Source: an uncultured Desulfobacter sp.
GTDB lineage: Bacteria > Desulfobacterota > Desulfobacteria > Desulfobacterales > Desulfobacteraceae
Length of the DNA: 64,000 nt
Assembly: GCF_963677125.1 (NCBI RefSeq)
Contig: NZ_OY781882.1
Location: 4,548,501 to 4,612,500, forward strand
Reading direction: 5' to 3'
Below are positions 1-8,756 of this stretch, piece after piece. Each line of letters begins with the position of its first letter. Within the stretch, counting starts at the first letter, position 1. A program made the position numbers and the translations under genes. The notes beneath the pieces are model-generated. The model saw nothing but the letters and a program-made list of their open reading frames with translations, was not told the DNA's origin and did not search any database.

Positions 1-3000
1 GGGATGTTGTCCCCCCCACCACCATTTCAGCACTTTGAGTGATTGCATTATTACAGGAAAGGCTCAGATTACCGTTGACAGTGATTCCGGCATTGATGTT
101 GATGTCGTCAATTGCGTCTATGCTCAGGTTCCCGCCGGCGGTAACCGCATCTGCAAAAGTGATATTGGGAGTGATATCACCTGTGGTGGGAATGGTGCCG
201 GGGAGATAGATACGGGATATCTGTACGTCATCTGTTACCGCTGTGTTCCTCAGCGTATTGAACACTAACCTGTAATAGGTGTAGGCGGTACTATTTGCAA
301 AAGTGACTTCCGGATAATCTGTATAACGAGTTGTGGGTGGCGAAAGAGTGCCGGACGCAATTTCAACCATATCTGCTGTTGTCGAGGTGTTGGAACCGTA
401 AAGTGTAAATGAGGTTGGATCTCTTTCGTAGGCATCATTTGCGGTTGTAAGTTTCAACCCCGTAACAATATAGGGATTCGACCCTTCAATGAGTACATCC
501 GTATCTTCCCCATAGTGGTTTAAATATTTTGTACCAACGCTTCCGTCAAATGCTTTGTCGACTGTTTCCGTCGCCGGAGAAGAACCATAGGAAATGCTGT
601 ATGCCGATGTCGGTAGACCGGCTGCGATGCTCTCAAGATTTGCACCTTCACTGCCGACAGTTTGCAGAATAATGTTATTTGTCGCGGCAACCTGATTGCG
701 ATAAGTCTGTTCCCCAAGTGTTGTGATATCGGCCCCGATATAGGTAGTATCCCCGGCATCCGCATCCAAAAATAGCAGTGGCGTTTCCCCGCCGACTTCT
801 CCTTGAATCGACACCTCTCCATTACCTGTAAGGGTGAACCCAAAGGCGCCGTTGATTGTGTTTGTAAATGTCAAGGTTCCGGATTCGGAAACTGCTTCTA
901 CGTCAGCGCCGACAAGGGTTATGGTGCCGCTTAGCGTATTTGTACCACGATTGATGATCGCACCGGTACCACCCACCCCTGTCCCTGCCACTGAAAGAGG
1001 ATCGGCAATGTTAATATCACCTTCAAGTATCAGTGTCGCCCCCTGGGAAATCGTCGTGCCGTTGCTTGTACTTCCCAGAGCGCTGCTATGTCGCGCGGTA
1101 AGGGTTGCCGTATTCACGGTGAGCAGACCATCAAATGAATTTGTCCCTGAAAGGATCAGGTCTCCACCGTTGAGGGTGATACCGCCTGAGCCGGAAATGG
1201 TTCCCGACACCTCTCCATTGTTGTTTTCAATAGTGACGGTACTGGTATTCAGTTGGATATTGCCGGACCCCGCAATGGATTGAATCGTCCCAACAGCATT
1301 TGAGTTGGAGAAGATAAGCGTTCCCGAGTTTTGAATGTGTGCGGATGAGCTCAGGCTTTGGCCGAAATTGTCTGTTATGGCAAGGGACGAACCTGAATCA
1401 ATGGTTGTATTTCCTGTAAAGGTGTTGTTTTCATTGCTGATGTTCAACAGCCCGGCGCCTGTGGTCTGCAACCCGCCGCTGCCGGAGATAATGCCCGAGA
1501 GCGTTGATGGCAGTGCGGCATCAACGATCAGATTGCCACCGTTTAACGTAATATTTGATGAAGAGGTCACACTCCCTGCCGCAGTTGCGTAAAAGTCACC
1601 ACTTACGGTTGAATCGCCAAGAACCAAATTATTGGAATCCTGCAGGCTGACGCTATTTGCAGAAACCACTGAAACGGCACCGGTAAAATCATTACTGCTG
1701 TTGACAAGAGAGAGATCATTGGCGCCGGCGGTCAAGGTTGTGGTGCCGCCGATGTCAAAGATGCCGGTGCCTTGGAATGGACCGTTTGAGGTCAAGCTCA
1801 GATTGCCGCTCCCGGTCGTTTGGAGCAGGCTGGTCGTTAACGATTGTTGAAATGCTGTACCAGAGACATTATTCGCAATCAGGGTGATATCGCCGTCTTC
1901 GGTGCTGATGCTTCCCGAGCCGAGATTGTAGGATGAGGTATCTCCCATACCAATTCCCGCGGAACCGCCATCAGGCGTTCCGGTAATTGATATGGATCCC
2001 GTACCTGTGGTGGAAACAGTGCCGGCGATATGAACACCACGTGCGGCGGAAACTCCGGATTCTGTAGCGCCTTGTCCCTTAATTGTTATGTTTCCTCCTT
2101 GTGCACTCAGGGTGCCGTTAATTGCAACGCCACGCATCAGTGAATTCCATTCATAAGAACTTGCTGCAACCCCAACGGCGAAGCCGCTTGCGGCGGCTCC
2201 TCCGCCAATGGTGATATCTCCGCCATTGGTCAGAATGGAAGATCCAGAAGGAAGCCAAAATCCACCCGTACTGTTGCCGTCACTGTCTGGATTGATCACT
2301 ATATTTAATGCTGAGGATGTTGATTGAATGGTAGTTGTATAGCCATCCGCAGCAGCTTTGGTGTAACTGCCGATATACGAACCATCAACCAGAGCGATGT
2401 ATCCTGTCGCTTCCAGTGTTAAGGTCGCATCTCCACCGGCGTTTTTCAGCAAACTGACATTCCCGGACGTAATAATGTTGCCGGTCACGGTATTGGTTAC
2501 ATCGGTGCCACTATTTAAGGTCGTTGCATATGTGTCTGCAACGGCTTGGTTAATTACTGCATCGGTAGGATCCAACAACCATAAACCACCTGTTCCTGCC
2601 GGTGCCCCGGCGGAGACATTGGATCCGATAATATCAAGAGAATGTCCCGAAGTTTCTATCCTTCCGCCGTCACCCCCCTTTGATCCACCTTGGGCCTCAA
2701 GTGTCCCATGGACGCTGGTCTCGGACGTTTCATTGTTTACGTCGGACCAGGCGACCACCGTACCGCCGTTTCCATTGAGGGTTGCATTTGCTTCGAGATA
2801 TGCTCCGGATTGCACGACCGTTTTTGTGGCTTCAATGATGGTGTCGTCACTTCCCTGCCAGCTGCCCCCCACCAGAACTTCTCCGCCGCCCGTGGTGCCA
2901 GAAGCGGTTAGGTGTGCATCGGATTCGATGCGCACAGTGTCGCCTGTGGCAATGACGGTGCCGCCGGTTCCGTTTTCAGAAGAGGCATCCAGCGTACCTG

Positions 3001-3913
3001 AAATGGTGGTTTGGCCATCATCGGCAAGAAGCATGATTCTTCCGCCGTCACTGGCGAGCCCTTTGGCTTCGATTATACCTGAATTGTTGACCACGGCCGA
3101 GGTCAGTTCATCGGCAGCCTTGGCGGTTAAAAGAACAGTGCCGCCATCGGCTCGGATAAGACCCTGGTTTTCGATCTGAGCATCAATTGCGCCTTGGTCA
3201 ACGGTAAAAGTGATCAGGCCGTCACCACTGAGATCCAGGCTCACTTTGTCGCCTGCGGCTATGGCTACGGTATCGCCATTAGCATTGATGATACCACTGT
3301 TCTCCACCACCGGTGCGAGAAAGGCGATATAGCCGCCCTCGGCATTGATGGTACCGGCGTTGCTGATGGTGCCGGCGCTGCCGCCGTTGGTAAAGGTGAA
3401 GTTGCCGTTAATAAAGTTTTCATCGCTGATATCTAAAGTCGAAGCGACCAGCCCGCCGACGTTGACCGTGGCCGAAGCGCCGAAGATAATGCCTGACGGA
3501 TTGATGAGAAAGACCTGACCATTGGCGGACAATGACCCGAGAATCCGGCTGGGGTTTTGATCCTGGATACGGTTAAGGGCTGTGGCCGAGCTGTTGGGCT
3601 GGTTGAAGTTGACCCCGGCGTTGCTCCCGACATTGAACGTATCCCAATTGGCAACCATTCTTTGGCTGTTCTGCTTGATCTTCATCAGGTTGCCGTTGGT
3701 CGAGATATTACCGCTGCCCGAAGAGATAGTGCCGCCCGTGGGAAGCGCATTGGGATCTATCGCCATGGCCGGAGCTGCAGTCAGGAACAGGGCCGTCAGC
3801 CACAACGCCCCGGTGCCGGCCGGCATCCGAACGTCTTTGGCTGTGATGATTTCATAGATAGTAATCCAGTGTCCCTTTGCCTTGGACCAGATAAAACGGA
3901 ATATCTTGTTCAT
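1..3913 (-). CDS. Two-partner secretion exoprotein (TpsA, filamentous hemagglutinin type), 3' end outside window
   Basis: One uninterrupted minus-strand frame runs from an ATG at 3913 to the left edge (about 1,304 codons, no stop). It starts with an extended signal-peptide region (MNKIFRFIWSKAKGHW, then a hydrophobic stretch ending near APAMA). The TPS/hemagglutination-activity domain follows, with VANWDTFNVG, NRIQDQNPSRI and the NPSGI motif typical of the secretion domain. The rest is Gly/Ser/Thr/Asn-rich repeats (ISGSGGL, LNGGNLI, TLTGNGEV) typical of a right-handed beta-helix. Near the left edge, at about 200-597, the repeats are interrupted by a globular stretch resembling an F5/8 type C (discoidin) fold. 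The product should be exported to the cell surface through the TpsB transporter encoded just upstream. The function, such as adhesin or contact-dependent toxin, is normally set by the C-terminus, which is not in the window. Confidence 0.9.
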   Translation of the reverse strand, partial: MNKIFRFIWSKAKGHWITIYEIITAKDVRMPAGTGALWLTALFLTAAPAMAIDPNALPTGGTISSGSGNISTNGNLMKIKQNSQRMVANWDTFNVGSNAGVNFNQPNSSATALNRIQDQNPSRILGSLSANGQVFLINPSGIIFGASATVNVGGLVASTLDISDENFINGNFTFTNGGSAGTISNAGTINAEGGYIAFLAPVVENSGIINANGDTVAIAAGDKVSLDLSGDGLITFTVDQGAIDAQIENQGLIRADGGTVLLTAKAADELTSAVVNNSGIIEAKGLASDGGRIMLLADDGQTTISGTLDASSENGTGGTVIATGDTVRIESDAHLTASGTTGGGEVLVGGSWQGSDDTIIEATKTVVQSGAYLEANATLNGNGGTVVAWSDVNNETSETSVHGTLEAQGGSKGGDGGRIETSGHSLDIIGSNVSAGAPAGTGGLWLLDPTDAVINQAVADTYATTLNSGTDVTNTVTGNIITSGNVSLLKNAGGDATLTLEATGYIALVDGSYIGSYTKAAADGYTTTIQSTSSALNIVINPDSDGNSTGGFWLPSGSSILTNGGDITIGGGAAASGFAVGVAASSYEWNSLMRGVAINGTLSAQGGNITIKGQGATESGVSAARGVHIAGTVSTTGTGSISITGTPDGGSAGIGMGDTSSYNLGSGSISTEDGDITLIANNVSGTAFQQSLTTSLLQTTGSGNLSLTSNGPFQGTGIFDIGGTTTLTAGANDLSLVNSSNDFTGAVSVVSANSVSLQDSNNLVLGDSTVSGDFYATAAGSVTSSSNITLNGGNLIVDAALPSTLSGIISGSGGLQTTGAGLLNISNENNTFTGNTTIDSGSSLAITDNFGQSLSSSAHIQNSGTLIFSNSNAVGTIQSIAGSGNIQLNTSTVTIENNNGEVSGTISGSGGITLNGGDLILSGTNSFDGLLTVNTATLTARHSSALGSTSNGTTISQGATLILEGDINIADPLSVAGTGVGGTGAIINRGTNTLSGTITLVGADVEAVSESGTLTFTNTINGAFGFTLTGNGEVSIQGEVGGETPLLFLDADAGDTTYIGADITTLGEQTYRNQVAATNNIILQTVGSEGANLESIAAGLPTSAYSISYGSSPATETVDKAFDGSVGTKYLNHYGEDTDVLIEGSNPYIVTGLKLTTANDAYERDPTSFTLYGSNTSTTADMVEIASGTLSPPTTRYTDYPEVTFANSTAYTYYRLVFNTLRNTAVTDDVQISRIYLPGTIPTTGDITPNITFADAVTAGGNLSIDAIDDININAGITVNGNLSLSCNNAITQSAEMVVGGTTS

Positions 3914-3950
3914 GAAATTAGTCCTTTTATCTTGAATATCTTTTAATATG

Positions 3951-4038
3951 AAAGTCTGTGTAAATTACTAAGATTTTGAAACTTTTTTTGTTAGCTAAGT
4001 CTGGGTACTGATATACCATGCCCGCCCATGGCCGTTAT
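3951..4038. repeat. Two-hairpin intergenic element, copy 1 (between tpsB and tpsA)
   Basis: On the plus strand this copy reads AAAGTCT, then GTGTAAATTACTA, then AGATTTT (first stem AGTCT/AGATT). A T-rich TTTTTTTGTTAGC spacer, a second GGTA/TACC hairpin around CTGATA and the tail CATGGCCGTTATTA follow. It aligns along its length with copies at 22671 and 24448. The second stem is weaker here than in the other copies. On the minus strand it ends 38 bp before the tpsA start codon. Its function is unknown. Confidence 0.6.
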
Positions 4039-4047
4039 TAATGATGT

Positions 4048-5754
4048 TCAGAAGTTCCAGACCGCCTGGATCCAGAATCGGTTGGAATCTTTTTTGCCGT
4101 CGGTGTTTTCCCCGGTGCTGCTGCGACCGTCGTTGTTGCCGATGGTGTGTGCCCAGCAAGTCGTGACATTGAATATTTCATTGTAGGCATAGCTGAATCC
4201 CAGACCGGCACCTTGCAGCCAGTAACGGTTTTTGTCCGTGGCCGTGGAGATGGCGTTAGTCCATGGGGATTTGTGAAGAGTCACATGTCCGGCATCGTAA
4301 AATATGTTGGCTCTTAGGCGGCCGTAGCGCGGCGGCAGCGGCACATCATAGTCGATTTGCAGGGTGAAAAGATGGCCTTCATCGCCGAGGCCTTCGCTCA
4401 TCGGGTATGCCCTGATGCCGTATACGCCGCCCAGGGAGAACTGTTCACTTGAATCAAGGTTGTTAAAACTGAACTGGCCCCGCCAGGAAAGGTTGGCGGT
4501 CACCCCTTTGGTCAGCCGCTGCAGACGGGCCAGGCCGGCATTGAGGTGGGCATAGCACCCCTCGGTGTCAGTGATCGTGATATCTGCGGTCTTTTCATCC
4601 AGATGGCCGCCGATCAGGGCTACGTTCCAGGTGGTGAGACCGCCACCATTGAATCCGTCATAGTAATTGCCGTTTACACCCAAAATCGTTGAATGGATAT
4701 CTTTGTTGTGAAGGTCGATGCCGGAGGCACTGTCCGTCAGGCGCCGGAATTCGTAGTTCAGCGTGCCGGTGATGTTGGCTTTGCGGCTGCGCAGCCAGGG
4801 ATAGCTGACCCCGGCATTGATGGTGTGGGCCTCGCCTTCGGCGTCCAGAAAGGACAACTCCTTGCCCAGCTTATATTTCAGGCCGGTGTAGGAGATCGCT
4901 GCACGCAGGCCGCCGGCGGTCAACGGCAGGGAATAATCCAGCTCCCCTAAATAAAGATCCTCGGCACCGGTGGCTAAAAAGGAGAATTTATCGCCAATAT
5001 GCAAAGGATCGTTGATGTTGAGCATGGTATTACCGCGCCAGGTCCCGGTATAGCGGTTGCCGTAGTTGTCGGCCCATAAGGCGCCGTCAAGTAATGATCC
5101 TTCGCCGGCCTTGACCTCCACCGCAGTGGTATCGGGTTTGCTGCCGGCAATCAGGGAGGCCTTGGCCGAGATGCCGGGCAGATCATTCATCAAGAGCATG
5201 GCCCGTTCCAGATCCTGACTTTTAAGTGCTTCTCCGGCTTTAACCGTCTGTTTGCCGATCTTCTCAAGGACATGCTTGTGGATGCGCAGGCTGCCGTCAT
5301 CCATGATTTTAAGGCTGCCATCGTTTTTGCCCTGACGGATGACAATTTGGATGATGCCTGCGGAGACATCCTGACGCGGTAGATAGGCACGAGCCAGAAA
5401 ATATCCCTGGGCCTTGAGATGACGTGTCACATCGGCCACAAGTGCCTGGAGTTGATTAAATGAGAGATCCTTACCCACGGCACCGGCCACCAAGCTTTGC
5501 AGTTCTCTCTCACTGATCAGTCCTTGATAGCCGCTGAACGTAAATCCTCGGATATGAACCTGAATACCATCCTCGGTTTTTTCAGGCGATTTTTCCATGT
5601 CTTTGGGAGCTGGTAGCCGGTTGGGAAGCTTTTGGGGCGGGCGTTGTTCCTTTAGAATCTGCCCGGCATCGGGAGGACCGGCCAGGGCACTGAAGTAGAG
5701 AAGAAAGGTCAGCAGGGCTGCTATAGGAACGCTTTTCTGCAACAGGTTGCACAT
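4048..5754 (-). CDS. Two-partner secretion outer-membrane transporter (TpsB, ShlB/FhaC/HecB family)
   Basis: The 568-residue protein has an N-terminal signal peptide and a proline/charged linker. Two POTRA-like regions follow (about residues 65-210; VHIRGFTFSGYQ and LARAYLPRQDVSAG are typical), then a 16-strand beta-barrel region. Around residue 455 it carries GIRAYP, the counterpart of the conserved VRGY motif in the L6 loop that enters the pore. The chain ends in an aromatic residue (WNF), as outer-membrane barrels do. Length matches the family. It should recognise the TPS domain of the exoprotein encoded 134 bp downstream and move it across the outer membrane. The two genes are in the usual order and on the same strand. 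Only the repeat element at 3951-4038 lies between them. Confidence 0.93.
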   Translation of the reverse strand: MCNLLQKSVPIAALLTFLLYFSALAGPPDAGQILKEQRPPQKLPNRLPAPKDMEKSPEKTEDGIQVHIRGFTFSGYQGLISERELQSLVAGAVGKDLSFNQLQALVADVTRHLKAQGYFLARAYLPRQDVSAGIIQIVIRQGKNDGSLKIMDDGSLRIHKHVLEKIGKQTVKAGEALKSQDLERAMLLMNDLPGISAKASLIAGSKPDTTAVEVKAGEGSLLDGALWADNYGNRYTGTWRGNTMLNINDPLHIGDKFSFLATGAEDLYLGELDYSLPLTAGGLRAAISYTGLKYKLGKELSFLDAEGEAHTINAGVSYPWLRSRKANITGTLNYEFRRLTDSASGIDLHNKDIHSTILGVNGNYYDGFNGGGLTTWNVALIGGHLDEKTADITITDTEGCYAHLNAGLARLQRLTKGVTANLSWRGQFSFNNLDSSEQFSLGGVYGIRAYPMSEGLGDEGHLFTLQIDYDVPLPPRYGRLRANIFYDAGHVTLHKSPWTNAISTATDKNRYWLQGAGLGFSYAYNEIFNVTTCWAHTIGNNDGRSSTGENTDGKKDSNRFWIQAVWNF

Positions 5755-6115
5755 GGGAAAGACTCCTATTCTATTGTTGTTCCAAGAAAGAACTCCTGAT
5801 CAATATATGACATTGTTTTATATCTGAATATAATTGTTAGCTGCGAATTTTTAATGTTACGATAAACTATCACAGTGTTGGGTCATTTACAATATAATTT
5901 AGGGTCTGTAATGTTGAGATGCGGCTATCCTGCAAACCGGTGAAATGATCTGGCTATAGGTAAAAGGCCATGGTATATTGCTATGTACTGATAACAGCCA
6001 AGGCTGGCCTGGACTGTCAATACCCAGATTCAGCTCACAACAAAAAATGATGGTAATTCAATAGTTTATTGAGCGTGCCATGTAAACTTTGACGTAATAG
6101 ACAGTGGGTTGTGAC
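5755..6115. other. Intergenic control region between tpsB and the RND operon
   Basis: About 360 AT-rich bases separate the divergently transcribed tpsB and efflux operon, so both promoters should lie here. I see no clear consensus promoter. The stretch at about 5904-5972 (GGTCTGTAATGTTGAGAT, then GGTGAAATGATCTGGCT and AAAGGCCATGG) weakly resembles the two-hairpin elements described elsewhere in this window, but the likeness is too loose to call a copy. No small ORF is convincing. Confidence 0.4.
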
Positions 6116-7528
6116 ATGATGCGTTATGCTTTGATCGCCATTGTACAGATGTCGGTTTTTTTTATTGCCGGCTGTAATCTGATCTCCCCTGATCCTGCGG
6201 CTGTAATGCCCATTGAAATGCCTGATGCCTATGTTCATCAGACAGAGACCGAAACGCCTCAATCCGGTGAAAAGAATCCGGACGGCGGGTGGTGGCTTGC
6301 GTTTGATGTTGATGAACTCAGTGACTTGATACAGACAGGGCTTGGCGCCAATCATGATTTAAATGTGCTTAAAGCCCGGGCTGACCAAGCCTTGGCTGAT
6401 GCGAAAAGTAAAAAATCCAATCTTAGCCCCACCCTTGATTATTCCCTGGGGGGCGAACAATACTACTCCCAATCTAAAATTCGCGGTCAATCAAGTTCTT
6501 CGGACCATGATCACAGCTATTCTGCTTTTCTGGGTGCTGGCTATACATTGGATATATGGGGTAAAAATCGTGCCGATGTCAATGCCGCAGCGCTTGAATA
6601 CCTGGCTGCGCTTCAGGATTTGGAGGACGGGGCCCTGACTTTGTCCACGGATATTGCCGATACCTGGGTGGATATTGTGTCCGTACGGACCCGTATGCAG
6701 GTGCTTACCCGGCAGATAGAAGCCAACCGGATGACATTGAAACTGCAGGAATTGCGCTATATTAACGGCATGGCCACAGCCCTGGATGTCTCCCAGCAAC
6801 GACAATCCCTGGCCCAGGTGCTTTCTGCCATGCCCTTGCTTGAAAAAGAGGAAAAACAACTGGTTAATGCCATGGGATTGGCTTTGGGCCGGACACCCGG
6901 GGCTCCTGTAGTCGTTGCAACCACAGCGCTTCCCCAAACTTTCCTGGCCCCCCAGCCCGGTATTCCCGCAGACCTGCTTGAAAACAGGGCCGATATCCGG
7001 GCCGCCCGCATGCGCCTTGACGCGGCTGCCCTGGATGTGGAATCGGCCAAAGCCGATTTGCTGCCGGAATTAACCCTGTCTGCCTCGGCGGCATTTTCCA
7101 GCGGATCTCTGGATCTGCTGTTCCAAAATTGGGTCCTCTCCCTGGGCGCTGCCTTGGCAGGCCCACTGCTGGACGGCGGGGATCGCAAAGCCGAAATTGA
7201 GCGCACCCGGGCCGTGGTCCGTGAAGAAGTGAACACCTATGCCAAAACCGTTGCCAATGCTATTTATGAGGTGGAAGATGCCCTGGTGGCTATTGATCGT
7301 CAGAAAGCCTATATTCAACGGTTAGAGCAGCAGCTTGTGGCCGTCAAAGTGACTCTGCAGGACGCCCGGGTTCAATATTTGAACGGCCAGAGCAGTTACC
7401 TGAACTATCTTTCGGCCTGGGCTTCCATGGAGAGCCTGGAGCGCCAATTGGTCAGCGAGCAGGCCACCTATGTCAAAGAACGCATTGCACTTTATAAAGT
7501 AACAGGCCGAAAGGGGTCTTTTTTTTAA
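6116..7528 (+). CDS. RND efflux outer-membrane factor lipoprotein (NodT/OprM/TolC family)
   Basis: The product is the outer-membrane channel of a tripartite efflux pump. The short hydrophobic leader ends in a lipobox (FIAGC), predicting a lipid-anchored cysteine. About 470 residues with two OEP repeats follow, rich in coiled-coil helices (LDVSQQRQSLAQV, VEDALVAIDRQKAYIQRLEQQL). The GWWLAF and ALGRTPGA segments are typical of NodT proteins. I chose the ATG at 6116. A GTG at 6104 would add four residues, and neither has a strong ribosome-binding site. The gene is first in a three- or four-gene operon and is followed after 43 bp by the membrane-fusion protein. The substrate cannot be read from sequence. 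Confidence 0.88.
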   Translation: MMRYALIAIVQMSVFFIAGCNLISPDPAAVMPIEMPDAYVHQTETETPQSGEKNPDGGWWLAFDVDELSDLIQTGLGANHDLNVLKARADQALADAKSKKSNLSPTLDYSLGGEQYYSQSKIRGQSSSSDHDHSYSAFLGAGYTLDIWGKNRADVNAAALEYLAALQDLEDGALTLSTDIADTWVDIVSVRTRMQVLTRQIEANRMTLKLQELRYINGMATALDVSQQRQSLAQVLSAMPLLEKEEKQLVNAMGLALGRTPGAPVVVATTALPQTFLAPQPGIPADLLENRADIRAARMRLDAAALDVESAKADLLPELTLSASAAFSSGSLDLLFQNWVLSLGAALAGPLLDGGDRKAEIERTRAVVREEVNTYAKTVANAIYEVEDALVAIDRQKAYIQRLEQQLVAVKVTLQDARVQYLNGQSSYLNYLSAWASMESLERQLVSEQATYVKERIALYKVTGRKGSFF

Positions 7529-7571
7529 TGCCGCCTCGGCACAAGATAATAATACCGGAGCCAACTGATCT

Positions 7572-8756
7572 ATGAACCAGACAACCTCACAGACATCCCT
7601 GGGTGTAACCCTTTTGAAAATTATTCTGCCTGTGTGCCTGATTGCCTTAGGAATTGCCGGATTTTGGTACTACAAATCCAAAGCAGTGAAAGTCAAACGC
7701 AAACCTGCTGAGAAAGCCGTCCCGGTGGTGGATATCATGAAAGTGAATCCCGACCGGGTTATCGCACAGATCAGGGCCATGGGGACGGTCCAGCCGGACA
7801 AGGAGGTGGTCATAAAATCCCAGGTGGCCGGCACGGTTGTCAAGGTGGCTCCGGAATTTGTCCAGGGGGGATTGATCCGTAAGGGTCAGACCATGCTCCG
7901 GATCGATCCGGCGGACTATACGCTGGCCGTAAACAAGGCCCAAAGTGCATTGGCCCAGGCCCAGGCTGATTTTGAAATTGAAAAGGGCCGGCAGCAGATT
8001 GCAAAAGAAGAGCTTAAGCTTATGGCCGAAATGTCCGCCAACGAGATACAGGAAACCAGTCTTGTGCTCAGAAAACCCCAGCTTGAGCAGGCCCGGGCTG
8101 CCATGGCAAGTGCCCAAAGCGATCTTGACGCTGCACGCCTCGATCTGGAACGAACCACAATAACGGCCCCCTTTCATGCCCTGGTATTGTCTAAAGAGGT
8201 GGATAAAGGGGCCATGACCGCAGCCCAGGGAACCCTTGCCACCCTGGTGGACGTGGCCTGTTACCAGGTGGAAGTCCAGGTGCCCCTGGACCGCCTGGAC
8301 CGGATTCAGGTCCATGAAATCCATGGCAGTCCAGCCCGCATCCGCTCCCTTTATGCGGGCCGGGAGTGGGACGGGCGTGTGGTGCGGACCACAGGCGCCG
8401 TTACCGAGCAAAGCCGCATGGCAGGGGTCATTATCCAGGTGGATGACCCCTTGGGGCTTGGCCCTGCCAAAGGTCGTCCGGCCATGTTGCTGGATGATCA
8501 TGTGGAGGCGATCATTGAAGGCCAGGCCTTTGACAATGTGTTTTCCCTGCCCCGGACCTTGATCCGGGAGGATTCTACTTTATGGATATACAATGACGGA
8601 CGCCTGGAGATCCGTAAGGTGGCCCCGGTGTGGATCGAAAATGACCGGGTTTTTATTCAGTCCGGACTTTCTCCGGGTGACCTTGTGATTTCATCCGATC
8701 TTCCCACACCTGTGTCGGGCATGGCCTTGACCCTCGCTTCCCAGGAGAGCCGATAA
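7572..8756 (+). CDS. RND efflux periplasmic adaptor (membrane fusion protein, HlyD/AcrA family)
   Basis: The 394-residue protein has one N-terminal transmembrane anchor (about residues 13-30). A biotinyl-lipoyl-like hybrid domain (VVIKSQVAGTVVKV), a coiled-coil hairpin (about residues 115-190, ALAQAQADFEIEKGRQQ) and the returning half-motif (TTITAPFHALVLSKEVDKG) follow, then beta-barrel and membrane-proximal domains. It should bridge the inner-membrane pump and the outer-membrane lipoprotein encoded on either side. Its stop codon overlaps the start of the pump gene by one base (TAATG), indicating translational coupling. No regulator gene is adjacent. Confidence 0.92.
   Translation: MNQTTSQTSLGVTLLKIILPVCLIALGIAGFWYYKSKAVKVKRKPAEKAVPVVDIMKVNPDRVIAQIRAMGTVQPDKEVVIKSQVAGTVVKVAPEFVQGGLIRKGQTMLRIDPADYTLAVNKAQSALAQAQADFEIEKGRQQIAKEELKLMAEMSANEIQETSLVLRKPQLEQARAAMASAQSDLDAARLDLERTTITAPFHALVLSKEVDKGAMTAAQGTLATLVDVACYQVEVQVPLDRLDRIQVHEIHGSPARIRSLYAGREWDGRVVRTTGAVTEQSRMAGVIIQVDDPLGLGPAKGRPAMLLDDHVEAIIEGQAFDNVFSLPRTLIREDSTLWIYNDGRLEIRKVAPVWIENDRVFIQSGLSPGDLVISSDLPTPVSGMALTLASQESR

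Noticed and set aside
2397..3179. Long plus-strand ORF of 260 codons opposite the TpsA gene
   Set aside because: It is antisense to an uninterrupted TpsA frame with signature motifs and has no ribosome-binding site or recognisable domain.
7647..8501. 284-codon minus-strand ORF opposite the adaptor gene
   Set aside because: Cys/His/Gly-rich antisense shadow of a well-identified membrane fusion protein.
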